Source: Streptomyces xanthochromogenes
GTDB lineage: Bacteria > Actinomycetota > Actinomycetes > Streptomycetales > Streptomycetaceae
Reading direction: 5' to 3'
DNA length: 64,000 bases
Assembly: GCF_014650455.1 (NCBI RefSeq)
Contig: NZ_BMUZ01000016.1
Coordinates: forward strand, 62,001-126,000
In this document: positions 40,787 through 49,981 of the stretch, piece by piece
Layout of the letters: each line of letters starts with the position of its first letter
Position numbering within the stretch: the stretch's first letter is position 1
Notes under the pieces: model-generated
What the model was told of the DNA's origin: nothing
Seen by the model: the letters and a program-made list of their open reading frames with translations, nothing else
Databases searched by the model: none
Translations under genes and position numbers: made by a program

Positions 40787-42900
40787 GTGGGGCCGGGGCC
40801 CGGGTGGGGGTCGGCACTCGCTTCCGCTACGACGGCGAGAGCGTCGAGGTGGTGGAGATGGCTGCGACGGCAGCGGGTAACGAGGTGGTTCTCAAGGACG
40901 GGCGTGGGCGGCTGCTGCGTTTGTCGTTGAAGGAGCTCCTGTTCTCCGACCGGGCATCGTTGATCACCGATCAGCCCGGCCCTGCGGCTGACGATGACGA
41001 AGAGCTCGCCTCGGTGGTGCTGGACCAGCTGCGGGCGAGCGAACGGAGCCATGTCCTGGAACGGGCCGGGCACGTACGCGAGTTGCTGACGGGGTTCCGT
41101 TCGGGGAGCCCTGAGCTGGCAGGCGACGGGGAACCTCGTTGCGAGTACGCGCCGGGCGGGCCGGTAGGACCCAAGTACGCGGCCAAGGCGCAGGAAATGG
41201 GGGTCCACGTGCGCACCGTCAAGCAGTGGGTGGCGGACTTCCGGCGGCATGGCGAGGCCGGGCTGGTAGCAAAGAAGCAGCAGTCCCGAGGGCCTGTGGC
41301 AAGGGCCGATGAACGTTGGGTGGAAACCGCTCTGGAAGTGATGGCCGAGCACCTTGGCGAGTCGACGCCCACGCGCAGGATCGTGATCGAGCGCACCCGC
41401 GCACGCGTGATCGCCCGCCACGGTCCCGGGGGTGTGCGCCTTCCGAGCCAGGCAACGGCTTACCGGATCCTGTCGGAGCTGGAGCGCCGCCATCCACTGT
41501 TCCGGCTGGCTGCGAAGCGGAACCGGGACATCGCCGACCGTCCGGAGACCCCGTACGGAAAGCTGCGGCCGACGCGGCCGGGCGAGTACGTGCTGATGGA
41601 CACCACCCGGCTGGATGTGTTCGCGTTCGACCCACTGACCCTGCGGTGGGTGCAGGCTGAACTGACGGTGGCGATGGACTGGTACACCCGCTGCATCACC
41701 GGCCTGCGGGTGACGCCGGTGTCCACGAAGGCGGTGGATGTGAGCGCGGTGCTGTTCCAGTGCTTCCGGCCGCGGCCGGCGGGGCGGGACTGGGCTCGCG
41801 GTGCGCTCTGGCCCGAGCACGGCATTCCGCGCACGGTCCTGGTCGACGTCGAGGGCGCGACGGGTACGGGACTGGCCTCGCCGCCGGTGGTGCCCGAGAC
41901 CCTCGTGGTCGATCACGGCAAGGTGTACGTCTCGGAGCATCTGACCAGCGTGTGCCGCCGGATGGGCATCTCCCTGCAGCCGGCCCGGCTGCGCACGGGC
42001 CGGGACAAAGGGCCGGTGGAGCGGTTCTTCCGCACTCTGCGGGAAGGGCTGCTGGAGGCGCTGCCCGGCTACAAGGGCCCGGACATCCACTCCCGCGGCG
42101 AGTGTCCCGAGGGCGACGCGTTCTTCTTCCTCGACGAGCTGGAGGCGATTATCCGGGAGTGGACCGCGACGGTGTACCACTGCCGCCCGCATGCCGGACT
42201 GGTCGACCCGGGAGTGCCGGGACTACGGATGTCACCGGCTCACATGTTCGAGCACGGCATGGCACGCGCCGGATACATTGAAGTCCCCCGGGACCCGTAC
42301 CTCGCCTTTGAGTTCCTGGCCACGAAGTGGCGCACGATCCAGCACTACGGCATCGAGATCGACCGCCGCCGCTACAGCGGGCCCGGTCTCCCCGCCCCGG
42401 GCACCCGCAGTCCCTTCCACGGGCAGGGGAAGAACCGTTGGCCGTTCCAGGTCGACCCGGACGATGTCACCCGGATCTACTTCCGCCACCCCGACACCCG
42501 CGCGTGGCACACCCTGGTCTGGGAACACGCACCGTCGGCGCGGATGCCGCTGAGCGAGGGCGCCCTGGCCTTCGCCCGGAAGCTGGCCGCGTCGAAGTAC
42601 CACTACCCTGACGACCGGCTCGCCGTCGCTGACCTGCTGGAGCGGTGGAACCTGGGGCTGGGCACCACCCTCGCCGAACGGCGCATGGCCCTGCGTCTGT
42701 CCCGTGAACAGGCCGCCATCGAACTCCCGCCCACCAACGGGCCGGACCCCTGCTCCCTGCCGTCCGTACGCCGCGCCCTGGGCCACGACGAGGCACAACC
42801 GGTGGCAAGGGAGGAGCCGGTCGAGGGCGGCGACGATGATGAGGCGGACGAGTTTCTGGGTGAGGACGGCTTCTACGCCGATGCCCTGGAGGACGTGTGA
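40783..42900 (+). CDS. tnsB: TnsB-like DDE transposase
   Basis: This 705-aa protein of the Mu/TniA/TnsB group has helix-turn-helix regions in the N-terminal 200 residues (KYAAKAQEMGVHVRTVKQWVADF). An RNase-H fold follows with the acidic triad: YVLMDTTRLDVFAF (about 272), ETLVVDHGKVYVSEH (about 376) and DKGPVERFFRTLREG (about 413). A Mu-type C-terminal beta barrel comes next (WPFQVDPDDVTRIYFRHPDT). The acidic tail (GGDDDEADEFLGED) is the expected TnsC contact. TnsB binds transposon ends and joins 3' ends to target DNA. GTG overlaps the tnsA stop; its own stop overlaps tnsC. Confidence 0.9.
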   Translation: MSGAGARVGVGTRFRYDGESVEVVEMAATAAGNEVVLKDGRGRLLRLSLKELLFSDRASLITDQPGPAADDDEELASVVLDQLRASERSHVLERAGHVRELLTGFRSGSPELAGDGEPRCEYAPGGPVGPKYAAKAQEMGVHVRTVKQWVADFRRHGEAGLVAKKQQSRGPVARADERWVETALEVMAEHLGESTPTRRIVIERTRARVIARHGPGGVRLPSQATAYRILSELERRHPLFRLAAKRNRDIADRPETPYGKLRPTRPGEYVLMDTTRLDVFAFDPLTLRWVQAELTVAMDWYTRCITGLRVTPVSTKAVDVSAVLFQCFRPRPAGRDWARGALWPEHGIPRTVLVDVEGATGTGLASPPVVPETLVVDHGKVYVSEHLTSVCRRMGISLQPARLRTGRDKGPVERFFRTLREGLLEALPGYKGPDIHSRGECPEGDAFFFLDELEAIIREWTATVYHCRPHAGLVDPGVPGLRMSPAHMFEHGMARAGYIEVPRDPYLAFEFLATKWRTIQHYGIEIDRRRYSGPGLPAPGTRSPFHGQGKNRWPFQVDPDDVTRIYFRHPDTRAWHTLVWEHAPSARMPLSEGALAFARKLAASKYHYPDDRLAVADLLERWNLGLGTTLAERRMALRLSREQAAIELPPTNGPDPCSLPSVRRALGHDEAQPVAREEPVEGGDDDEADEFLGEDGFYADALEDV

Positions 42901-44015
42901 GCGTTCCCGCTGCCCGAGGGGGCCTGGAGAACCTTGCGCTGTCGCGGAAGGAGGACTTCCAGACATTCGTGGACGCTCCCCGCCGTCAACAACCGGACCT
43001 TCTCCTCCGGGCTCAGCTGGCCGCACTCCCCGGCGAGCGGCGGTCCGCGTACGACCGTGTCCGGCGGGAATGGCACGCGAACCTGGGACCGTTGCGGACC
43101 CCGCAACTGGCCTCGTTGCACGAGGACTTGTGGGACATCGTCGACAGCAACGTGCAGGACGGTGACAAGGCCAAGGGAGCCGTGGCTGTGGACGCCTTTC
43201 CTGGTCTGGGGAAGACGACCGCGGTCTTGGCTTTCGCCCGCGAGTTCCACCGCAGGGAGATCGCCGAGCTGGGAGCCTTCACCGCGCAGGGGCACGAGCG
43301 GTGGCCGGTGTGCCGGGTGGGGCTCACCGGCAATACGGGCATGAAGGATCTCAACCGGGCCATGCTGGAGTTCTTCGGTCACCCCGGGCGGCAGACCTCG
43401 ACGGCCGCCCAGCTCGGTCTGCAGGCCCTGGACTGTGTCCTGTCCTGCGAGGTCAGGCTGCTCATCCTGGACGACCTGCACTTCCTCAAGTGGCACAAGA
43501 CCAGCGGCGTCGAGGTCAGCAACCATCTGAAGTGGATCGCCAACGAGTTCCCCGTCACCCTCCTGAAGGTCGGGGTGGGCCTGGCGGACAAGGGCCTGTT
43601 CAGCGAGGGCGAGACCGTCGGCGAGACGGTCCTGGCCCAGACCGGCAGGCGCACTACCCGCCTGGACATGCCGCCTTTCACCATCGACACCGACCTGGGC
43701 CGCCGCCACTGGCGACAACTCCTCCTCGCCCTGGAGCAGCGCATCGTCCTGGCCGACGCCCACCCGGGCATGCTCGCCGATGACCTGTCGGACTACCTCT
43801 TCGCCCGCAGCACCGGACACATCGGCTCGCTGATGACACTGATCAACCGCGGCTGCCAGCGTGCCCAGCGCACCGGCACCGAACGCCTCACCCAGGACCT
43901 CCTCGACCGGGTCAAGAACGACGCTGCCGCCGAACAGGCCCGCCAGGAACTGGCCTACGCCCTGCAGTCGGGGAAGGCCACCAGCCGACCCCGCCGGACG
44001 GGGGGCGCCGGGTGA
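42897..44015 (+). CDS. tnsC: TnsC/TniB-like AAA+ ATPase
   Basis: This 372-aa AAA+ regulator has Walker A DAFPGLGKTT (about residues 99-108), Walker B LLILDDLHFLK (about 187-197) and a sensor-type segment in TLLKVGVGLADKGLF. It polymerises on target DNA, links the target selector (TniQ) to the TnsAB transposase and gives target immunity. The size is intermediate between TniB and TnsC. GTG at 42897 overlaps the tnsB stop (GTGA), and the gene ends in the GTG of tniQ. Confidence 0.88.
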   Translation: MSVPAARGGLENLALSRKEDFQTFVDAPRRQQPDLLLRAQLAALPGERRSAYDRVRREWHANLGPLRTPQLASLHEDLWDIVDSNVQDGDKAKGAVAVDAFPGLGKTTAVLAFAREFHRREIAELGAFTAQGHERWPVCRVGLTGNTGMKDLNRAMLEFFGHPGRQTSTAAQLGLQALDCVLSCEVRLLILDDLHFLKWHKTSGVEVSNHLKWIANEFPVTLLKVGVGLADKGLFSEGETVGETVLAQTGRRTTRLDMPPFTIDTDLGRRHWRQLLLALEQRIVLADAHPGMLADDLSDYLFARSTGHIGSLMTLINRGCQRAQRTGTERLTQDLLDRVKNDAAAEQARQELAYALQSGKATSRPRRTGGAG

Positions 44016-46195
44016 CGGCCGTGCGACGGACCCTGCCGCTGCGGTACCCGCCGCATCCCGGCGAGGCGCTGGACTCCTGGCAGGAGTTCCTCGCCCACCG
44101 TCTGAAGTGCCCCTTCACCGACGTGCTCCGCGCCCTGGGCCTGCCGAACCGCGACCCGGCCCTGACCGACCCCATCCTGCCGCGCTGGACCACCCTGGCC
44201 ACCCCCGACGAATTGGCCACCATCGCTCAGGTCACCGGAGTGCCCCCAGACGTTCTCGCCGCGATGACGCTGCAGCCCTTCGACGGGCACGCGGTCGTGA
44301 TCGTGCCGCAACGGCGCCATGTGCACCGGCAGTTGCTGTGGGGGCGCTCCGGCTCCCGGTTCTGCCCCGCCTGCCTGGCCGAAAGCGGCGGACGCTGGCA
44401 AGTGACCTGGCGCCTGGGCTGGTCCTTCGCCTGCACCCGCCACCACGTCCTGCTCGCCGACCGCTGCCCCGCCTGCGGGCACATCCCCCGCCTGCGCTCC
44501 CACCCCCGCACAGAAACACCCCGACCCGGACTGTGCGCGAGCCCACCCCAGGGCGCCGGACCACGCCCCCGCCGCTGCCACCACCCCCTCTCCGCCACCC
44601 CGGTCACCGCGCTCGCACCCGGCAGCCCCCTGGAGGAAACCCAGCGCCTGATCGACAGCCTCCTCACAGACCCGGACCGTGCGGTGCGCTGGCCGCTGTA
44701 CGGGCGGGCGGGGGCACCGCTGGGGGTGGTACTGCACGATGCGAAGTGCCTGGGAGCCTTGATCCTCAACCACGCAACGTCCAGTGATCTGCAAGCGCTG
44801 GCACCGGCCGACGTTCTGGACCGCATAGAGCGCTACCGCACCAACCCGCTGCCCGGGACATCGCAGCGCACACCGGAAACCCGGCGCATGGACCAGCACA
44901 GCTACTTCGCCCCCGCCGACGCCGCAGCGACTGCCGTCGCGGTCACGGCAGCGGTCCGTATCCTGCAGGCCGAGAACATCCGCGCTGCGGGCAGGGCCGT
45001 GCAGTGGCTCACCGACCGGGTGGCCGCCACCGGCCGCCAGCTCCACCCCGCCAACCTCGCCGCACTCGGCGGAACCGTCTCCCCGGTGCTCGAAGCGGCC
45101 CTGCGCTGCAGCCGGGAAGCCCAGCTCATGCCGGTCGCCCGCCTGCGTCACCGCACCGCCGTCCACTCCACCCGCCCACCGGCCAACCAGGACACCAGGG
45201 CCCGCATGCTGCCCACCGCCTTGTGGCCCGCCTGGGCCCTGCGGCTCTCCCCCCGCCATCTGGACGGCAAGCCGGTGGCACGACGCGCCGACGAACTCCT
45301 CACCGTCGCCTGCCTGCTGGTGGGCAACACCACCCCCATCGCCGCCGCCACCCGTCTGACCGGCACCACCGTCAGCAGCCACAACGTGTCCACCCTCCTG
45401 GCCGAGCTCACCCGACGCACCGACTCCACCGACGCCCTTAACGCGCTGATCCTGCTGGCCGACCACCTCGACACCCAGGGCGCCCCAATCGACTACGCCC
45501 GCCGCCGCACCCTGTTCACCACCTGCGACCGCTTCCTCGATCCCCAAGTCTGGCAAGAACTACAGGGCCGACTCCGCTCCAACCTCATCCCCAGTGCCGC
45601 ACACGCGCAACGCTGGATCTTCCAGGCCCTGACCGGCTCCCCCGCACACCTCGCCCACCCGGACGTCGCACCCGCCACCGCCTCCCAACGCCAGCAGTAC
45701 CAGCGCTTCCGCTGGCGGATCCTGCCCGCCGAAGTCGAACTGCTCCGCCACACCGCACGCACCCTCCTCGACGAACACAACATCAACGAACCCCTCCAAT
45801 GGACACCGTGCCTCCCTGCCCGCGCACTGCGCCACCTCGTGCTCCCCGGGCCGGACCCCGCACGCATCACCGCCGCCCAGCTCCACCGGGCAACGCCCGT
45901 GGGTGACTTCTCCGTCGCCCGGCTCGCCCACACGCTGAAGACCACCACCGCGCACGTCACCTACCTGCTTGCCGAGCACCCGGTGGACTGGAGCCCGCCG
46001 CGGTTTCGCCGAACCCAGCAAACCGCCCGCCGCATCAAGCAATGGCGTACCTGGTACGAGCACGACCACCTGTCGCTCCAGGACATCGCCGACCGTGAAG
46101 GAACAACCCTCGCCACCGTGCGCCTGGCCCTGCTGAAGAATGACGTCCAACTCCGCCCCGCCGGGTTCTATCCGGGCCGCCCCAGGAGAAAGTGA
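44012..46195 (+). CDS. tniQ: Large TniQ/TnsD-type target-selection protein
   Basis: This 727-aa protein starts with the TniQ pattern LPLRYPPHPGEALDSWQEFLAHRL and has the zinc-binding CxxC pairs FCPACLAES and RCPACGHIP (about residues 115-155), separated by WSFACTRHH. The long C-terminal half is helical and ends in a helix-turn-helix (LSLQDIADREGTTLATVRLALL). Typical TniQ proteins are 300-500 aa, so this is closer to TnsD, which reads a specific chromosomal site. No cas gene or CRISPR array is in the window, so targeting is presumably by DNA sequence. GTG 44012 overlaps the tnsC stop. Confidence 0.85.
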   Translation: MTAVRRTLPLRYPPHPGEALDSWQEFLAHRLKCPFTDVLRALGLPNRDPALTDPILPRWTTLATPDELATIAQVTGVPPDVLAAMTLQPFDGHAVVIVPQRRHVHRQLLWGRSGSRFCPACLAESGGRWQVTWRLGWSFACTRHHVLLADRCPACGHIPRLRSHPRTETPRPGLCASPPQGAGPRPRRCHHPLSATPVTALAPGSPLEETQRLIDSLLTDPDRAVRWPLYGRAGAPLGVVLHDAKCLGALILNHATSSDLQALAPADVLDRIERYRTNPLPGTSQRTPETRRMDQHSYFAPADAAATAVAVTAAVRILQAENIRAAGRAVQWLTDRVAATGRQLHPANLAALGGTVSPVLEAALRCSREAQLMPVARLRHRTAVHSTRPPANQDTRARMLPTALWPAWALRLSPRHLDGKPVARRADELLTVACLLVGNTTPIAAATRLTGTTVSSHNVSTLLAELTRRTDSTDALNALILLADHLDTQGAPIDYARRRTLFTTCDRFLDPQVWQELQGRLRSNLIPSAAHAQRWIFQALTGSPAHLAHPDVAPATASQRQQYQRFRWRILPAEVELLRHTARTLLDEHNINEPLQWTPCLPARALRHLVLPGPDPARITAAQLHRATPVGDFSVARLAHTLKTTTAHVTYLLAEHPVDWSPPRFRRTQQTARRIKQWRTWYEHDHLSLQDIADREGTTLATVRLALLKNDVQLRPAGFYPGRPRRK

Positions 46196-46261
46196 CAAGA
46201 ACCGGGGTCGCACTGACAGAGCGGAGCGATGGTCCTCCATCTGACGCCGGCCCGGAATAGC

Positions 46262-46339
46262 CTGGCTACCGTGCGTCTCGCCTTCCTCAAGAACGATGTA
46301 CCGATCCGCCCACCAGGAGGATTCCGGCGCCGACTGTGA
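46262..46339 (+). pseudogene. C-terminal fragment of a second, diverged TniQ
   Basis: About 25 codons (SLATVRLAFLKNDVPIRPPG) closely resemble the end of the TniQ just upstream (TLATVRLALLKNDVQLRPAG) but differ at the DNA level in roughly a third of positions. They end in a different tail and TGA. It is a relic of a related element or of an exchanged C-terminus, not a simple duplication. Confidence 0.65.
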
Positions 46340-46748
46340 ACAGAGGATGGTGCACAGAAGACTCAGGATCGGCACGGCCGGCCCTGCTCAGTGTGTATGC
46401 GGCACACCACTCCCACCCGCATCAGCGAATGCGATCAACGCCGATGAGCCGGACCCTGTAGGGAAGGGGAGCCTTCCACCGGAAATGCACCATGGCCATT
46501 CCATGCACAAGCAGCGCCCATGGGCGCTGCTTGTGCATGGAATGGGGCTTGCTGAGGATAGAGCCCCCGTCGGGCCACCTTCCGCGGGCTCCTGTTCTCG
46601 GCTCGCCCGATTTTCCGCTCATCGGATCACACCTCGGGGTGGGTGTCGCGATCACCTCGAAGGGAGTCGTTCGCGGCACTCGGCCTGGGTGCGAACCGTC
46701 CGTAGCGTCGATGAGGCAAGCAACCGGCATTCGAGGAGAGGATCAGCG
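46340..46748. other. 409-bp intergenic region with a large palindrome
   Basis: No gene is supported. It holds the 50-bp palindrome listed separately and, just before the hydrolase, presumably its promoter. The distal end of the Tn7-like element may lie here, but I found no clear terminal repeats. Confidence 0.4.
46496..46545. terminator. 50-bp perfect palindrome
   Basis: Two 25-bp arms with no spacer, centred on CCCATGGG (46517-46524); the left arm begins CCATTCCATGCACAAGCAGC. As RNA it would be a very stable bidirectional terminator hairpin, or it may be a structural landmark of the transposon boundary. Confidence 0.6.
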
Positions 46749-47723
46749 ATGTCCGACCTTCCAGCCCCCACTACGCCGTACCTGGAGCCCGAGGCCAAGG
46801 AGCTCGCCGACGCCACCGACCCGCACCCGCGGATCTACGAGGTGCCGCCCGAGGAGGGGCGCAAGATCCTCAGCGACCTGCAGAGCGGCGAAGGCGTCGA
46901 GCGCCCGGACGTCGACGAGGAGTGGGTTGACGTCGACGCCGGCCAGTGGGGCACTGTCCGCACCCGCATCATCAAGCCCAAGGGCGCCACGGGCCCGCTG
47001 CCCGTGGTCTTCTACATCCATGGTGCCGGGTGGGTCTTCGGCGACGACAAGACCCACGACCGGCTCTTCCGCGAGCTCACCGTCGGGGCCGGTGCCGCCG
47101 GCGTCTTCCCGGTCTACGACTGGGCGCCCGAGAAGGGGTACCCCACGCAGGTCGAGCAGAATTACGCCGTCGGTCAGTGGCTGCGGGACAACGGCGCCGA
47201 GCATGGTCTCGACATCTCCCGCGTCGCGGTGGCCGGCGAGTCGGTCGGCGGATGCATGTCCGCGGTCTTCGCGCAGATGAACAAGGACCGCGGCGGGCTC
47301 GCGCTCAAGGCGCAGATCCTGCTCTACCCCGTGACCGGGCCGGACTTCGACACGCAGTCCTACCACCAGTTCGCGGAGCACTACTACCTCACCCGCGACG
47401 GGATGAAGTGGTTCTGGGACGCGTACACGACCGACGAGACCAAGCGCGAGGAGAAGTACGCCTCGCCGCTGCGGGCGACCCTTGAGGACCTTGAGGGGCT
47501 GCCGCCCGCCCTCGTCATCACGGCGGAGGCCGACGTCCTGCGGGACGGGGGCGAGCTGTACGCCAACAAGCTCCGTGAGGCCGGCGTCGAGGTGACGGCC
47601 GTCCGCATCAGCGGGACCGTCCACGACTTCATGCTGCTGGACAGTCTGCGGGACACCCCGGCCACCAACGTCGCGCGCCAGCTGTCCGTAGACGCGCTGC
47701 GAGAGGCGCTCCAGCAGCAGTGA
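46749..47723 (+). CDS. Alpha/beta hydrolase (HSL-type esterase, fold-3)
   Basis: This 324-aa cytoplasmic serine hydrolase has an oxyanion motif FYIHGAGWVFGD (about residues 86-97; HGAG variant of HGGG), nucleophile elbow VAGESVGGCM (Ser near 161), acid EADVLRDGGEL (near 262) and His GTVHDFML (near 294). These are the full triad and order of the hormone-sensitive-lipase family, which cleaves small esters. ATG at 46749 follows a strong GAGGAGAGG. It is followed by a hairpin and then by a GlxA-type regulator on the same strand, which may control it. Confidence 0.87.
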   Translation: MSDLPAPTTPYLEPEAKELADATDPHPRIYEVPPEEGRKILSDLQSGEGVERPDVDEEWVDVDAGQWGTVRTRIIKPKGATGPLPVVFYIHGAGWVFGDDKTHDRLFRELTVGAGAAGVFPVYDWAPEKGYPTQVEQNYAVGQWLRDNGAEHGLDISRVAVAGESVGGCMSAVFAQMNKDRGGLALKAQILLYPVTGPDFDTQSYHQFAEHYYLTRDGMKWFWDAYTTDETKREEKYASPLRATLEDLEGLPPALVITAEADVLRDGGELYANKLREAGVEVTAVRISGTVHDFMLLDSLRDTPATNVARQLSVDALREALQQQ

Positions 47724-47737
47724 CCGCATCGATGAAC

Positions 47738-47771
47738 ATGGGCGGCAGACGCGACAGGGTCTGCCGCCCAT
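47738..47771 (+). terminator. Hairpin terminator after the hydrolase
   Basis: A perfect 13-bp stem ATGGGCGGCAGAC with an 8-nt loop begins 14 bp after the stop and separates the hydrolase from the regulator gene. Confidence 0.75.
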
Positions 47772-47801
47772 CGCTGTGCCCACCACGGACTTCGAGAGGG
47801 C

Positions 47802-48887
47802 ATGATGAGCCCGACCGCGACAGGTCCGCACGTCGACGAGACCGGAGCGCGGGTCGTCGGTGAGGTCGGTCTGCTGGAGTACGCCGAGTGCCAGGAGTCG
47901 GCGATCCACGGCCTGAGGGACATCTTCCGTGTCGCCAGCGAGTTCGCCGTGGCGTCGGCCGACCCTCCGAGCGTGATCCGGGTCAGCACCTGGGCGGTGT
48001 CTGCCACCGACGATGGGCCGGTCATGGTGTGCACCTCGGACACTCATCCTGAGCTCGCGCACCGGCTCAGCCACGTCGTCATCCCGCCGAGCCTCGTCGT
48101 ACCCGAGCTGATGGCGTCGGCCGGCGAGTTCACCGATTGGCTCGTCGGCCTCCGGTCCGAGGGCACCACGCTCTGTGCCGTGTGCGCCGGCGTCTTCGTC
48201 CTCGCCGAGACGCACCTGCTCGACTGCCGGGACGCCACGACTCACTGGGCGTTCGCCGAGGAGCTGGCGCGCCGATACCCGAAGGTTCGGGTGGACGCCT
48301 CACGCATGGTGATCGATGACGTCGACATCATGACGGCCGCGGGGATCCTGGCGTGGGTCGACCTGGGCCTCACCGTCGTGGACCGCATGCTCGGCCCCAG
48401 CGTCATGCTGCACACGGCACGCTTCGTCCTCGCCGACCCGCCGCGCCGGCGGCAGTCCCTCTACCGGGAGTTCACGCCCCGACTCCAGCACGGCGACACC
48501 GACATCCGTGAGGTGCAGGCCCGGCTGCACGCCTGCCTCCGCGAGCCCCACTCCGTCGAACACCTCGCACGGGCCGCGGCCATGCACCCGCGCACCTTCC
48601 AGCGGCGGTTCAAGGAGGCCACGGGCCTGACCGCGACGGAATACATCCAGGCGGCGCGCATCGCCAAGGCTCGCGAGCTGCTGGAGATGACCAGTGAGCC
48701 GGTCGCCCAGATCTCCCGCAGCGTCGGCTACCTGGACGTGTCGAACTTCCGTCGGCTCTTCCAGCGCGCCACGGGCGTGACGCCGTCGGAGTACCGGCGC
48801 CGGTTCGGCATCGCGGCGCGCGTCGATCGGCGGGAGTACTCGTCGGCGGGTCAGCCGGCGAGGATCCGCTCCACTCCCTCCCGATAG
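47802..48887 (+). CDS. GlxA-type AraC regulator (DJ-1/PfpI domain plus helix-turn-helix)
   Basis: This 361-aa protein has an N-terminal DJ-1/PfpI-like domain with TTLCAVCAGVFVLAETHLLD (cysteine elbow, about residues 125-145) and ATTHWAFAEELARRYP. The C-terminal AraC domain has two helix-turn-helices (SVEHLARAAAMHPRTFQRRF and PVAQISRSVGYLDVSNFRRLFQRATG). Such proteins are cytoplasmic transcription activators that sense small metabolites by the N-terminal domain. ATG 47802 or 47805 follows GAGAGGGC. Its 3' end overlaps the convergent epimerase gene by 37 bp. Confidence 0.88.
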   Translation: MMSPTATGPHVDETGARVVGEVGLLEYAECQESAIHGLRDIFRVASEFAVASADPPSVIRVSTWAVSATDDGPVMVCTSDTHPELAHRLSHVVIPPSLVVPELMASAGEFTDWLVGLRSEGTTLCAVCAGVFVLAETHLLDCRDATTHWAFAEELARRYPKVRVDASRMVIDDVDIMTAAGILAWVDLGLTVVDRMLGPSVMLHTARFVLADPPRRRQSLYREFTPRLQHGDTDIREVQARLHACLREPHSVEHLARAAAMHPRTFQRRFKEATGLTATEYIQAARIAKARELLEMTSEPVAQISRSVGYLDVSNFRRLFQRATGVTPSEYRRRFGIAARVDRREYSSAGQPARIRSTPSR

Positions 48888-49771
48888 CTCGTGACCTGGA
48901 ATTCGGGAAAACGGGCCGCGAATTTCGAGCTGTCGAAGATGTTGTCGTCGCGGTAGCGGACGAGCAGTTCGTACATCTCGTCGAGCGGCTTGACGAAGCG
49001 GCGCCCGAGGCCGAAGGCGAGCATCGGCAGCACCGTGTAGCCGATCTTGCGGCCGGTGACCTCGCCGGCGGTCTTGATGAGCTGGGCGTAGGACTGCCGG
49101 TCCGGGTCGATGGGCAGGTGCCACGTCTGGCCGTAGGCATCCGGCGTGTTGCCGAGCAGAGCGAGAGCGCGGCTCGCGTCGGGGGTCCAGATCAGGGAAC
49201 GCTTGGCCTGGGCGTCGATGGGGACGAACGGCCGCTTGCCCGCCTTGATCCGGTCGAACACCAGCGAGTTCGTGTAGCTCTTCGTCCGGCCGGGACCGTA
49301 GAACTCGGGCGCGCGGCCGATCAGGGCTTCGACCCGTCCGGCCCGCATGGCCTCAAGCAGCATGGTGGCGAGCTCTGCGCGGACCCGTCCCTTGCGTCCG
49401 CCCGGCGCGAATGCTGTCGTCTCGGTCTGGGGCGTCGGCGTTCCGGGATACATGTAGGTGTTGTCGAAGAAGACGAGCTTCGTGCCGTGATCGGCGCAGG
49501 CGTCGATGACGTTGCGCATCATGACGGGGAACTGTCGCTCCCACAGTTCCGAGTCCAGGGGCAGGCCGACGGTGAGGTAGGCGATGTCGCTGCCCGCGAC
49601 GGCGCGGCTGGTGGCCTCGGCGTCGGTGAGGTCTGCGGCCACGAGCTCGTCGGTGTCGTTCACCTTCGACGGCTTGCGGCTGACGAGGCGGATGTCCTTG
49701 GTGTGGTTGCGGTGGAGCTCGTTCACGAGCTCATCGGCGATCGGTCCGCCGGCGCCGAGGACGGTCTGCAT
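48851..49771 (-). CDS. NAD(P)-dependent epimerase/dehydratase-like protein
   Basis: This 306-aa Rossmann-fold protein of the extended or atypical SDR type opens with a nucleotide loop VLGAGGPIADELV (about residues 4-16). It has DIRLVSRKPSK after beta-2, AGSDIAYLTVGLP, FFDNTYMYPG and RAPEFYGPGRTKSY. The Tyr-x3-Lys pair is not canonical, as in NmrA-like and atypical members, so it could be a regulator or a reductase. ATG at 49771 follows GGAGACCCC and matches the family start; an upstream extension would cross the TetR operator region. It is divergent from the TetR gene. Confidence 0.8.
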   Translation of the reverse strand: MQTVLGAGGPIADELVNELHRNHTKDIRLVSRKPSKVNDTDELVAADLTDAEATSRAVAGSDIAYLTVGLPLDSELWERQFPVMMRNVIDACADHGTKLVFFDNTYMYPGTPTPQTETTAFAPGGRKGRVRAELATMLLEAMRAGRVEALIGRAPEFYGPGRTKSYTNSLVFDRIKAGKRPFVPIDAQAKRSLIWTPDASRALALLGNTPDAYGQTWHLPIDPDRQSYAQLIKTAGEVTGRKIGYTVLPMLAFGLGRRFVKPLDEMYELLVRYRDDNIFDSSKFAARFPEFQVTSYREGVERILAG

Positions 49772-49940
49772 GGGGTCTCCTTGAGGTGGATGGCGGGGGT
49801 GGTGGCGACAGCTCACCTGCGAGCAGCGTCGCACCGCCACGTGACGATGCGGTCGACCAACGTGGCCGGGGATGCGAACCCAGCCGATGTGGTCGTTGAT
49901 CGAGCCTGGGGGGGCACCTGGTTCCACCGGACGTCAGCTA

Positions 49941-49957
49941 TGTTTACAGCGCTAACA
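49941..49957. promoter_or_regulatory. TetR operator, copy 1
   Basis: TGTTTACAGCGCTAACA, 25 bp upstream of the TetR start and in the divergent promoter region with the epimerase. It is matched by two similar sites before the downstream operon, indicating self-regulation. Confidence 0.7.
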
Positions 49958-49981
49958 CAGCGTAGGAGGACGAAGTAAGCA

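Noticed and set aside
40067..46195. CRISPR-associated transposon
   Set aside because: No Cas gene or repeat-spacer array is present in the 64 kb, and the TniQ is large and TnsD-like.
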